From Bdellovibrionales bacterium (GTDB taxonomy: Bacteria > Bdellovibrionota > Bdellovibrionia > Bdellovibrionales > JAMPXM01): DNA of 64,000 nucleotides. Shown one piece after another: positions 36,510 to 45,486 of this stretch; positions within the stretch are counted from its first letter, which is position 1, and each line of letters begins with the position of its first letter. The notes beneath the pieces are model-generated. The model worked only from the letters and a program-made list of their open reading frames with translations. It had not been told where the DNA came from and did not search any database. The position numbers were made by a program, and so were the translations under genes. The stretch lies in NCBI GenBank assembly GCA_016713885.1, contig JADJOF010000007.1, positions 1 to 64,000 on the forward strand, written 5' to 3'.

Positions 36510-37391
36510 ATGGGGAGATTTGACATTATTTCTGAAGTGACTAGTTTGAAGGCGATGGTCGAGACTTCCCCCGCCACTTCAATTGAAACCCCAAGCTATC
36601 GCAGTGACGTTTTCTTCAAAAGTCAGAGCGAGCGAATTGTTTTTCGAGAGCATCGTTTCACGCACGACGACCTGCAAGTACGTCAGCTTATCGATGTCCA
36701 TGCCGACTATTGGACCTTTGCAGTCGCCGATCTTGGCGTGGACCAGGTCTCGGTTCGCACGTCCAATGGCGAAACCAAATCACTCGTCGGCCCTACTGCT
36801 ATTTTTTTGCCGCGCTTTAGTGTTATCGAGTTTCTTTTAAAACAAGGAACCGTTCACTGGTGCTATCTTCTCTCAACAGGGCCGGCGCCGGTACCGACTT
36901 CTAGCGGCCCGTCAGTTTTCACGCTTCCCCATCTCGATCGTGCCATGGAACTCATCAAAGGCCCTAGCGCTCAGCTCATGGCTTGGATTCACACTCAAGG
37001 GAACAGCGGCGTCCCGATCGAAAAAAACAGCTACCCTCACGTCGTCTCGTTACGGGTAAAACAGCTGATCGATCAGCGCTTTCGCGAAGCCCAGGACCTG
37101 AGCCCGATTTTTACAGAACTTGGCTTCTCATCATCAGCGGCAAGCCGACTCTTTAAGCGAACATATGGACTTTCTCCTGTTCAATACCGCAATCAATTAC
37201 GAGTTATGCAGGCCGGAACTGATCTTATTTTTGGCGCAGAGTCAGTGGAGAAAGCCCATCTTGGCGTCGGCCTCGAAGATCCAAGTTATTTCTATCAAAG
37301 ATTCCGCGAGCACATGAACACAACGCCTGCGCGCTTTCGAGTCAGCTGCGAGATGCGACTCAATGATGGCGTAGCATCCTTGCAGACCTAA
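36510..37391 (+). CDS. AraC-family regulator (first of two paralogues)
   Basis: A 293-residue protein with a beta-rich N-terminal sensor domain (VADLGVDQVSVRT) and a C-terminal AraC-type double helix-turn-helix (FTELGFSSSAASRLFKRTYGLSPVQYRNQLR, then LGVGLEDPSYFYQRFREHMNTTPARFR). ATG 36555 is an alternative start. Clearly related over its whole length to the AraC protein at 40803-41636. Divergent from the nitroreductase-like gene and convergent with the acyltransferase gene (4-base overlap). Confidence 0.85.
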   Translation: MGRFDIISEVTSLKAMVETSPATSIETPSYRSDVFFKSQSERIVFREHRFTHDDLQVRQLIDVHADYWTFAVADLGVDQVSVRTSNGETKSLVGPTAIFLPRFSVIEFLLKQGTVHWCYLLSTGPAPVPTSSGPSVFTLPHLDRAMELIKGPSAQLMAWIHTQGNSGVPIEKNSYPHVVSLRVKQLIDQRFREAQDLSPIFTELGFSSSAASRLFKRTYGLSPVQYRNQLRVMQAGTDLIFGAESVEKAHLGVGLEDPSYFYQRFREHMNTTPARFRVSCEMRLNDGVASLQT

Positions 37392-38398
37392 AGTCCCATT
37401 GAAATAAGGAACGGATTTTCCTTCTGTCTTAACGAAAAATCAGCCTTCGACATGATGCCGAGCCACTTGTTCTCGATCAAGATCTGACCAATCGAACCAC
37501 CAAGACTATTCCCTGGCCCAAGTAAAACGACCTTGTCCGGCGCAAACTCTTTCAAACCTACTGTAACGGCCTTGGTGAAGTCGTAAGTGTCAACCACCTG
37601 GGTATCAAGCGTATAGCGATAGAGCGCTTCGACATCTGTGCTGTACGGCTGCCAAATACGACCACAGCCATCGATCATCGGAATCGCCGGTCGCGAAATT
37701 AGTTCGACTGGCAAAAGCTCGAAAGCCCGCGCTGATGTTTCACGCAGCATGGGCGTATGAAACGCAGCATGATTGACCAGCTGAAATGGATAGTTTTCGA
37801 TCTTCGGCAGATTCTTGAGCATGAAGCCTAGCCCCACGCTGTCTCCGGCGATGACAGCGTATCCCCCCAAGCGAATAGAGAGATAGACCTCGCCACCGGC
37901 AGCCCGTGCCTTGGTCATCGTGGTGTCTACGATTTCAACCATCTCGTGACTTCGACGCCAATCACCATCGACAACAGGATAGATAATCTGCCCGCCAATG
38001 ATTTTGCTCTTCATCATCGAGCCCATCGTGTTGATGACCTCAAAGGCACCTGCCCAATCGAGCGCACCAGCATAGGCGAGCGTAAGATACCATCCCATTG
38101 AATTGCCGGTAACCGCCACGATCTCTGACTTTTCACGATCGATGGACTGGAAATCTGCATAGGAACAGGCGTAGATCAGCGTTGAAGCATTTTCGCCTTT
38201 CGTATGAATACCCGGCTGGAAGACATCGGCATTATCGAGCTCACTGATCGTCGGTTCACCTAAACGAGCCCGCCTTGCATCGATATCGGCAAGAAAGTCA
38301 TCGATGCGACCAGCACGCGGTCGCGAAAGGTACTTCAGCGTCTCTTTTGTGTAAGAACCTCGGCCCGGGCAAACAACCAGCAATCGCTCTTTTTTCAT
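37388..38398 (-). CDS. FabD-like acyltransferase without malonate-binding Arg
   Basis: A 336-residue member of the malonyl-CoA:ACP transacylase fold. Start motif VVCPGRGSYTKE, nucleophile Ser100 in VTGNSMGWYL (normally GHSLGEY) and catalytic His214 in AAFHTPML. The position of the Arg that holds the malonate carboxylate in FabD (Arg115 in the window's own FabD) is Met125 in NTMGSMMKS. I infer a preference for an uncharged acyl group. The start overlaps the stop of the upstream E1 gene by 4 bases (ATGA), so the two are coupled and probably serve one pathway. Confidence 0.8.
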   Translation of the reverse strand: MKKERLLVVCPGRGSYTKETLKYLSRPRAGRIDDFLADIDARRARLGEPTISELDNADVFQPGIHTKGENASTLIYACSYADFQSIDREKSEIVAVTGNSMGWYLTLAYAGALDWAGAFEVINTMGSMMKSKIIGGQIIYPVVDGDWRRSHEMVEIVDTTMTKARAAGGEVYLSIRLGGYAVIAGDSVGLGFMLKNLPKIENYPFQLVNHAAFHTPMLRETSARAFELLPVELISRPAIPMIDGCGRIWQPYSTDVEALYRYTLDTQVVDTYDFTKAVTVGLKEFAPDKVVLLGPGNSLGGSIGQILIENKWLGIMSKADFSLRQKENPFLISMGL

Positions 38399-40639
38399 TG
38401 AACAACCGTCTCTTTCAATGCACCGATCTTCAAAAGCGCCAACGCGCCTTTCACAATTTCATCTTGCTTTGGAAGACCGGCCGCAGCCGCCTTCCCTAGC
38501 GGAATGAAACAGTCGTCGGCCGCCACGATCATCGTCTTTGGCATCGTCGGCATTTTTTCAACAAGACCTGAAACTAGAAACTCGCTCATCGAGCCTGTTT
38601 TTCGACATTCCTCAACAACGAGAAGGTTGCGACAGTCGCCGATCTCACGCGCCATTCCTTCAACATTGACATCAGATAGCCATCGCAAATCAATCACCTT
38701 GATCTTCTGATTGTACTGACTCACTAAAACGTCGGTTGCTTGGCGTGAATAATAGGTGCCATTGCCATAAGTCAAAATTGTCAGATCCGCCCGTTGCCCA
38801 GGATGCGATTGATAAACGCCAATTTCACCGAGCGGAATCTCTTCCTCGGGCTGTGGATATTCGAAGCTCCACTGTTTGTCCTCGTCGCTGCGAATACCGC
38901 GAGTCATATACAGCGCAATAGGCTCAATGAAAACGCAAACCCGACCGTTCTCGTAGGCCTCACGTACACAAGTGCGCATCATCTTTACGGCATCGAGCCC
39001 ATTTGAGGGCACAGCCAAAATCAGCCCCGGAATGTCACGAAAGACCGCAAGTGAATTGTCGTTGTGGAAGTGCCCACCAAATCCCTTCTGGTACGCAAGG
39101 CCGGCAATGCGAATCACCATCGGATTCGTGAACAAACCTTGTGAGAAAAATGCAAGCGTCGCAGCCTCACCGCGAATCTGATCCTCAGCATTGTGGACGT
39201 AGGCAAGAAACTGAATCTCTGGAATTGGCACAAAGCCATTGTGAGCCATCCCAATCGCCGTCCCGAGAATCGACTGTTCATCGAGAAGAGAATTGAAAAC
39301 TCTTTTTGCGCCAAAGCGTTTAAATAGTCCGTCCGTTACATTGTAGACGCCACCTTTTTGCGCAACGTCTTCACCAAAAATCACGGTATTCTTATAGCGC
39401 AGCAAGATATCGGTCAGCCCCAGATTGATCAGCTTTGCCATATGCTGCGGAGACTTCATTTTCTCCCAATCAGCAGCGCTAAACACTTGCCGACGCTGTT
39501 CTTCGGACGGAACAGGCGGCGCCTTCTTTATGTCGGCAAGCCGTGATCGTTGACCGGACCTCTTTGGGATCTGAAAGTTGAGGACGCTTAATCGCGGTTT
39601 CAGAAACTGCTCGAACCTGTTCGCGAACACTTTCGTAAAGCCCGACAACCTCTTTGGCTGATGCAAATCCATTTTCAATGATCAAACGCGCGGTGTGCAA
39701 AAGTGGATCTTGAAATTCATTTGCTTCAATATCTGAGAACGAACGATAGGTGTTTTCCATGTCGGAGCCGGCATGTCCCATCAGGCGCACGGTCTTCACA
39801 TGCAAAAACACCGGCCGCCGGCGTGTTCGGCAGTATTCCTCGGCTTCGCGGGTCTTCGCATAGACATCAAAGAGGTTAAGGCCATCCGCCGCGATATACT
39901 TTATCGCTGGGCGACTTCCGAAGGATTGTTCAATCCAGTTGTTTGGAGTTTGAACAGAAATACCAATGCCATTGTCTTCACAGACAAAGACCAATGGAAG
40001 TGGAAGATTCTGGTAGGCCACCCAGGACGCCATATTGATCGCACCGACCGCAGTTGAGTGATTGGCCGAAGCGTCGCCAAACGAACAGGTGACAACTGCA
40101 TCGGATGGCATAAGCGCATCGAGCTGAAGCGCATGCGCACGCTGAATCGAAAGAGCGGCACCAACTGCCTTTGGAAGATGGGAGGCAATCGTACTTGTCT
40201 GCGGCGGCACAAGAAGCGGCAAGCTGCCAAAGACCTTGTGGCGTCCACCTGCAATTGGCTCTTCTATTGAGGCGAAAAACGACAACATCATGTCGTAAAT
40301 CGGAGTCGAACCAGGAAGCTGCTTTGAGCGCTGGATCATAAAGCCGCCGCTGCGGTAATGGAGAAACGCCATATCGGTGAGTCGAAACACCTTGCCCAAA
40401 ACGGCATTGCCTTCGTGGCCGGAACTTCCGATCGTGTAGTAGCAAAGATTTTGATTCTTCAAAATGCGAGCAATGAGATCAAGATGGCGACTCATCACCT
40501 GCGACTCAAAGAGATCCATGACCTCAGCCGGCCGCAACCCTGATTCGTGAAGGTTTGTGCTTGAACGCGACTCTGGAAGACGGCCATCCAAAACGAAACG
40601 CGTGAAATTCTTGTCGATAACTTCGGCCCGATTAAACAT
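38395..40639 (-). CDS. Fused 2-oxoacid dehydrogenase E1 (alpha-beta), one frameshift
   Basis: Thiamine-diphosphate E1 of the pyruvate/branched-chain 2-oxoacid dehydrogenase group. The alpha part (about residues 1-370) has GSSGHEGNAVLGK, HYRSGGF and the ThDP motif CSFGDASANHSTAVGAIN...EDN; the beta part (from about 400) has VIFGEDVAQKGGVYNVT, PEIQFLAYVHNAEDQIRGEAA and GGHFHNDNS. One extra base in the CC at 39541-39542 splits them. Removing it gives one 747-residue chain with linker ITLADIKKAPPVPSEEQRR, so I read a natural fusion. ATG 40639 is the likeliest start, although no good ribosome-binding site is seen. Confidence 0.82.
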
Positions 40640-40802
40640 GGACACTAGTATTGCTTTGGGTGACTTGCCGGCCAATATCTTTTTACCACCAGGACTTCGA
40701 CGCCATGCATCTATTGCCCGATTCGGCCTCAATATACGCGCGAAGCGAGCCGAACACATTTTCATCTGGAGTCATGAGAATAGGCCCGTCAATCTCCAAA
40801 AT

Positions 40803-41636
40803 TTAAGTTATCAGACCCTCTCCGCTACACCGCGGGGCAACTCCATACTGCCTTGATTGATTCTTCTTGTAGCTATAGCTGGTCGGCTGCGTTCCTAAGT
40901 ATTCTTTAAAATGAAGGTTGAACTGAGTCAGCGAACTAAAGCCAGATTCAAAACAAGACTCGGTCACCGAGCGCCCCTGCGAAAGAAGGCGTATCGCACT
41001 AAATAGCCGAATACGATTTCTATACTTCACTGGCGCCAGTTCGAATGTCTTTTTAAAGTCTCGACTTATGTGAGCCCAATCGCACTCGATGCCACTTGCA
41101 ATCTCCGAAACGGTAGCGTCGGTCATATACCGAGTGTCGATCAGTGCTTTCACTTCTGTGGCTATCGACGAACTGTAGGCTCTATGATCGATGGGGATTT
41201 TATTTCTCACCTCACAGAGTAAGGTTTGGAGCTCTGAGTGATTTTTTGGAATCTCACCGTTCCACTCAAAAAGAAACGGTCGATCCAAACCTGGAGGAGG
41301 CAAGGAATAGACAGACGAAACGGCTTCCCACTCTAGAGCACCAGGCTCCACGGTCCAGTTGATAATCGAAAATGGAGGAGCAAAGAAGCCGTAACGTCCA
41401 CTCAGTGCTCGATCCTGTTTTAGACTTCGCACGACGACTTGGTCATGCGAAAGATCAGAAAAGCCGACGAGCCAAAGAGGTCCAAAGGCATCGACGACTC
41501 GAATTCTCGAGCTGTAACGATGCTGGCGCTTCATATAGATCATGTCTGGAGACCGATGCTCGACTTGCGACGTGTATCGAGTCGCATCGATACGATAGGA
41601 AACGCCATGGTGATCTTGTTCGATGGGATGCTTCAT
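40803..41636 (-). CDS. AraC-family regulator (second of two paralogues)
   Basis: A 277-residue protein with a sensor domain (GFSDLSHDQVVVRS) and a C-terminal AraC HTH pair (IASGIECDWAHISRDFKKTFELAPVKYRNRIR, then CFESGFSSLTQFNLHFKEYLGTQPTSYSY). It aligns along its length with the regulator at 36510. It lies upstream of the E1 gene in the same direction with a 163-base gap, and divergent from the E2-like gene, so it is well placed to control both. Confidence 0.85.
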   Translation of the reverse strand: MKHPIEQDHHGVSYRIDATRYTSQVEHRSPDMIYMKRQHRYSSRIRVVDAFGPLWLVGFSDLSHDQVVVRSLKQDRALSGRYGFFAPPFSIINWTVEPGALEWEAVSSVYSLPPPGLDRPFLFEWNGEIPKNHSELQTLLCEVRNKIPIDHRAYSSSIATEVKALIDTRYMTDATVSEIASGIECDWAHISRDFKKTFELAPVKYRNRIRLFSAIRLLSQGRSVTESCFESGFSSLTQFNLHFKEYLGTQPTSYSYKKNQSRQYGVAPRCSGEGLIT

Positions 41637-41715
41637 TGCCGCCTTCCGATTAAATTCAACTTAAATATCAAAAACCCGTTAGCGCAACAGTTCCGACTAA
41701 CAGCACCATTGAGAG

Positions 41716-42495
41716 ATGGAAACTTTCTCGATCGCGAGGCCGAGCCTTGCCGAGACAAACGCATGGTCGATGAACAGCGCTCTGGAACCGCGGCATATGG
41801 TCATCATGAGTTCGCTGGTCAGCGCCCGTTGTCTTGACGATCTAAGGGAAAACTATCGTTCTTGTGGCGACGAGCCTCCTTCATACACTGCCCTCATTTT
41901 AAAGGCAGTCGCGGCCGTCATCCGCAAGCACCCTGAGCTCAATAGAGCCATCATTGGCCCACCATTTTTTAAGAGAATAGTGAAGTTTAAGAACTTCGAT
42001 ATCAATGTGGCCGTTGAAAAAAACTTACCCAACATTCCCGGGCACGCCTACGCACCTACGATCAGGGACATTGATAAAAAAGAACTCTGGGAAATCTCCA
42101 AGGAACTGAAGTTCTATGCTCAATGTGATGAACAATCTGATCGCCACTTTGCTCTCTATATGAGCATTCTTCGCTATGTGCCTTGGCCTTTCGCAGAAGC
42201 AATCTTAAACATCCCCACTTGGTTCCCAAGTCTTTGGGCAAAACATCGGGGCGGCGGCTGCTGGGTAAATGCTCCATCAAAATCGGGAGCCGATTTGGTT
42301 TTTACTATCTGGCCTTGGCCAGTCACATTTTCATTTGGAATCGTAAAAGTACGGCCGTTCATCGTCGACGACAACGTCGTCGCGGAACCGACGATCCCGC
42401 TTCTTATGGTTTTTGATCGTCGACTCATGGGCGGAGGACACGCTGGACGGATTTTTGCCGAATTTAGACGCCTCATTGAAGAGGCCGACTTTTAA
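41716..42495 (+). CDS. E2-like acyltransferase-domain protein, degenerate active site, no lipoyl domain
   Basis: A 259-residue protein matching only the catalytic (CAT-like) domain of 2-oxoacid dehydrogenase E2: TALILKAVAAVIRKHPELNRAI, FDINVAVEKNLP and a C-terminal DRRLMGGGHAGRIFAEFRRLI. In active E2 enzymes the last block reads DHRxxDG; here His is replaced by Arg and Asp by Gly. No lipoyl or peripheral-subunit domain precedes it. It may have a structural or altered transfer role. It converges with lipB (4-base overlap) and diverges from the second AraC gene. The exact start is uncertain. Confidence 0.7.
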   Translation: METFSIARPSLAETNAWSMNSALEPRHMVIMSSLVSARCLDDLRENYRSCGDEPPSYTALILKAVAAVIRKHPELNRAIIGPPFFKRIVKFKNFDINVAVEKNLPNIPGHAYAPTIRDIDKKELWEISKELKFYAQCDEQSDRHFALYMSILRYVPWPFAEAILNIPTWFPSLWAKHRGGGCWVNAPSKSGADLVFTIWPWPVTFSFGIVKVRPFIVDDNVVAEPTIPLLMVFDRRLMGGGHAGRIFAEFRRLIEEADF

Positions 42496-43149
42496 GGGCA
42501 AGCTTCCAAGTCGTCGTGCACGCGTTCGAACCATGACGCAAAGACATCAGCGACAGAATGGCGGCATCCCTGATCGGCAAGGCTTGTGATCGGCTGCCGA
42601 GCGACACCGCATGTCCGAATGAGATCAAAGAGTGACAAATCGTTTGCAACATTGATGGCGATGCCATGACTCGTCAAGCCACGAGAAATATGAAAGCCAA
42701 AGGCGGCAATTTTTTTTCCCTGAACAAAAAGCCCTGGCTCGCGGTCGCCCTTAACGGCATCGATGCCAAAATCGGCGAGACAGGCCTGAGTAACTTGTTC
42801 CATTTTCGACACAAAACAGCGAGGTGAGAGGCCGAAATCCCGCAACCGCAGACATGGATAAACCACAAGCTGTCCTGGAGAATGCACGGTCGCCTGGCCG
42901 CCTCGAGGAACTTGCACAACGTCAATTCCTCTCACTCGCAGAAGATCATTGCCGACCGCCAGGTCGTCGGCTATTGCCGCGCACACCGAGAGTAATCACC
43001 GGCTGATGTTCGAAACCAAGAACGACACCACATCGTTGATCATCGCGACGCAACTCTGCCAGCACTTGTTCCTGACGGCCGATGCCTTCTCGATACGAGA
43101 TTTGGCCGGTAAATTCAATATGAAGTCTTTTGAATGGCGTCGCTGTCAC
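42492..43149 (-). CDS. lipB: Octanoyltransferase LipB (one frameshift)
   Basis: Transfers octanoate from ACP to lipoyl domains of 2-oxoacid dehydrogenase complexes and GcvH. N-terminal FEHQPVITLGVRGN; then RGGQATVHSPGQLVVYP, catalytic Lys in VQGKKIAAFGFHISRGLTSHG and catalytic Cys in IRTCGVARQPITSL. Canonical HGPGQ is HSPGQ here. One extra base near 42968-42975 splits the gene; without it the product is 218 residues. GTG start at 43149. It follows a lipoprotein gene at 43162 on the same strand by 12 bases. Lipoylation fits the nearby E1. Confidence 0.85.
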
Positions 43150-43161
43150 GCCTCACGTCTA

Positions 43162-44121
43162 TCAGTAAAGCTCGACGAGGTCATTCTCTCTAAAGCCTGA
43201 GCCAGAGTGCACAATGCCAATTGCGCCATCTTTGCCAAAATACGAGATCACCTCAACGGTTCCCTTCAGACGCCCCGGAACTCGACCAATATAGGATCCA
43301 TTTTCAGGGTCATAGACATCCTCCCCATCCTCCGAAATGCGCAGAATGTCGCCGACCTGTAGACCTGAAAGTCGACCGGCGTTGAGAAAAATCCGATCGC
43401 CCTTAACAAGGGCAACGCGCCCCTCCCACGAGAGTTTCTCAACCGCATTTATAAGACGTGGCACCGTTGCACTGAAGGCCTTGATCACAACGGCCTCGAC
43501 AAGGACGGGGTCTTCCTCAAGCCCCCGATCCGAGGACGCCCGTTCCGCCACACGTGTCGTTCCCTCTTCAACCTCGGCCTCACGCTGTTCATCCATCAGG
43601 ATCGATCCATTTCGCGTATTCACCATGCGCAGTTGAACTTTTGCGTTCATGCGCGCCCGAATTTTGCGAACAAGTCCGACCTCGTCGCCAATGCGTTTGG
43701 CTCGAATGTCGACGATCTTTCCTTCGATAATGGCCGATACACCCATTCCCGAGGCCACCTTGGCCATCGCCTCAAGATCGTACTGTTGACCCTTTAGAAA
43801 GGCGGATACATCTTTTGGAAAATCTGAATTCGCAACAACAACAAAATCATCGGTCTTTCGCAACTGACGGATAAAGGCCTCGCGTGCCACCATCGCCGAT
43901 CGCGAATCACGGGCGCCGGCCGTATCAAGAAACGGCAACACCATAACGCGTTTCCTGAGCGACATGTCTTTGCCATCGCGAGTTTCGCGAGCTTCGTAAG
44001 GAACGTCTTTAACTTGCGGGCCAAGTGGCTTTGCTACGCCCGTTTGCCGATTGGCACCCAAAAGGCTGCAGGCAGAGACAAAAAAAGAAGCGACCACGAA
44101 TGAGACGAGGTGGGTTTTCAT
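43162..44121 (-). CDS. Lipoprotein with CsgG-like N-terminal and FlgT-like C-terminal regions
   Basis: A 319-residue lipoprotein: signal MKTHLVSFVVASFF ending in lipobox VSAC (Cys about 18). The middle (VMVLPFLDT, AFIRQLRKTDDFVVV, GVSAIIEGKI) resembles the CsgG-type outer-membrane lipoprotein domain; the C-terminus (ALVKGDRIFLNAGRLSGLQVGDILRI, then DPENGSYIG) resembles the C-terminal domain of FlgT, the H-ring protein of flagella. No curli or flagellar gene is beside it, so the role is open. Probably co-transcribed with the gene at 44196 and lipB. Confidence 0.65.
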   Translation of the reverse strand: MKTHLVSFVVASFFVSACSLLGANRQTGVAKPLGPQVKDVPYEARETRDGKDMSLRKRVMVLPFLDTAGARDSRSAMVAREAFIRQLRKTDDFVVVANSDFPKDVSAFLKGQQYDLEAMAKVASGMGVSAIIEGKIVDIRAKRIGDEVGLVRKIRARMNAKVQLRMVNTRNGSILMDEQREAEVEEGTTRVAERASSDRGLEEDPVLVEAVVIKAFSATVPRLINAVEKLSWEGRVALVKGDRIFLNAGRLSGLQVGDILRISEDGEDVYDPENGSYIGRVPGRLKGTVEVISYFGKDGAIGIVHSGSGFRENDLVELY

Positions 44122-44195
44122 AGTTTCAGTTTACTAAAAGGTGCTCACGGCAGCGAAAAAAAGCCGCGTCGCACATGACTATCGTCCAGTTCTCA

Positions 44196-45410
44196 TTACA
44201 ACTTGGGCTTCAACTCAATTGTAAACGGCACCTTTGTACCATCACCTTCGCCAAGTTCAGAGTCCACAACGTAGCGATCACTGAACCCAGAAAGCTCAAG
44301 CGTCTTGATTCGAGTTTTAAAATCCTCCGCGGACGAGGCGTAGTCGACTTCAAAAATAACTCGCCCCGGCTCAAACATTCGCTCTCGCAATGCTTTGATC
44401 TCGCGCATAGACCGCATGATTTGATTGCGGAAATCACTCATCTGTTTTGGAGTCAGATTGCCTTTCACGGCCAAGCGGATGGTATTGGCAACGAGGGTGC
44501 CCCTTGTCCAAGCTTCAAAGACCTGAGTCGCCAGGTCTCGGGCAATCTCAGGGATCTCTTTTTTCAATTTTCTACCAACAACAAGCTCCGGCGGCCCTGC
44601 TTCAGCCTCAATGGTTCGGGTCACTTCAGCCACCGTCCGCCCCCCCAGGACCGGAACAACCTCGCAGTGGATCTGTATCTGTGAATCCTTCACTCGAACT
44701 TCGCCGCGCAAGAACATCGCGGCTCCCGTGTACTCAGCAATGGCCTTCATGTCCTGTGTCGATGGCCTCTCGACCCGAAATGCGGGAGGCAGCGGTGTCG
44801 CAGCAAACCCAATCGACGTTTCCAGTGGCAACAAAAGATCAAAGCCCTGGCGCATAAGCTCTTCATGAAAATGCCGATGAACAATTTTAAGCCACTCACC
44901 GACGACTTTCCGCGACTCGTCGTTGATGTCTCCCATCCACCAGCGAAAGTTGACCGATTTGGCTCGATCGACAACATTCACCATCGGAAAAATCGTAACA
45001 GGTGTATCCGCATCGGTCATCAAACCGGCATCAATGACAAGACGACGTAGGTTTCCAAGCGAAATCCGAAGATCGACTTTCATCTTCCAAGAGCCATCGG
45101 GAAGTTTCTGAGGATCGTTTGGCTGCACAAAAGGAATGAACTTCGCAGCCTCTCGAACAATCCGCGACTCGACGAGATTCTTACTCTTCTGAAATCTCTT
45201 CTCGCCGATCATCTCAAGCGCCTGCTCACGCGCCACATTCGAAATAATTTTGGCCTGAATCTCACGACTCGCCTCAGAGGCCGATGTCGCCTTTGAAAGG
45301 CCCTCACTTGAAATCGTTAGCAGCTCCTCAGCTCCAACCTGTGCTTGAGCCAAACGGCCAACAAGAAGACCGACAAAGAGGACCACACATAGAAATAAGC
45401 GCTGACTCAT
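44196..45410 (-). CDS. Secreted FlgT-N-like protein
   Basis: The ATG at 45410 gives about 404 residues with a Sec signal peptide (MSQRLFLCVVLFVGLLVGRL, cleavage AQA about 23). The first part of the mature protein (SREIQAKIISNVAREQALEMIGE, then RIVREAAKFIPF, then RISLGNLRRLVIDAGL) has the pattern of the FlgT N-terminal domain; the rest is a periplasmic alpha/beta region (FRGEVRVKDSQIQIHCEVVPV). The start is 74 bases upstream of the lipoprotein gene at 44121, so both are probably expressed together and the pair may form one envelope structure. A longer reading from 45473 would precede the signal peptide and is unlikely. Confidence 0.65.
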   Translation of the reverse strand: MSQRLFLCVVLFVGLLVGRLAQAQVGAEELLTISSEGLSKATSASEASREIQAKIISNVAREQALEMIGEKRFQKSKNLVESRIVREAAKFIPFVQPNDPQKLPDGSWKMKVDLRISLGNLRRLVIDAGLMTDADTPVTIFPMVNVVDRAKSVNFRWWMGDINDESRKVVGEWLKIVHRHFHEELMRQGFDLLLPLETSIGFAATPLPPAFRVERPSTQDMKAIAEYTGAAMFLRGEVRVKDSQIQIHCEVVPVLGGRTVAEVTRTIEAEAGPPELVVGRKLKKEIPEIARDLATQVFEAWTRGTLVANTIRLAVKGNLTPKQMSDFRNQIMRSMREIKALRERMFEPGRVIFEVDYASSAEDFKTRIKTLELSGFSDRYVVDSELGEGDGTKVPFTIELKPKL

Positions 45411-45486
45411 CAAAGCTCCGTCTGTTCTCAGTACTGACTCTTCGTATTCTTCCGCTTTTTCTAAATCCTGCAACTACATTTCCTGG

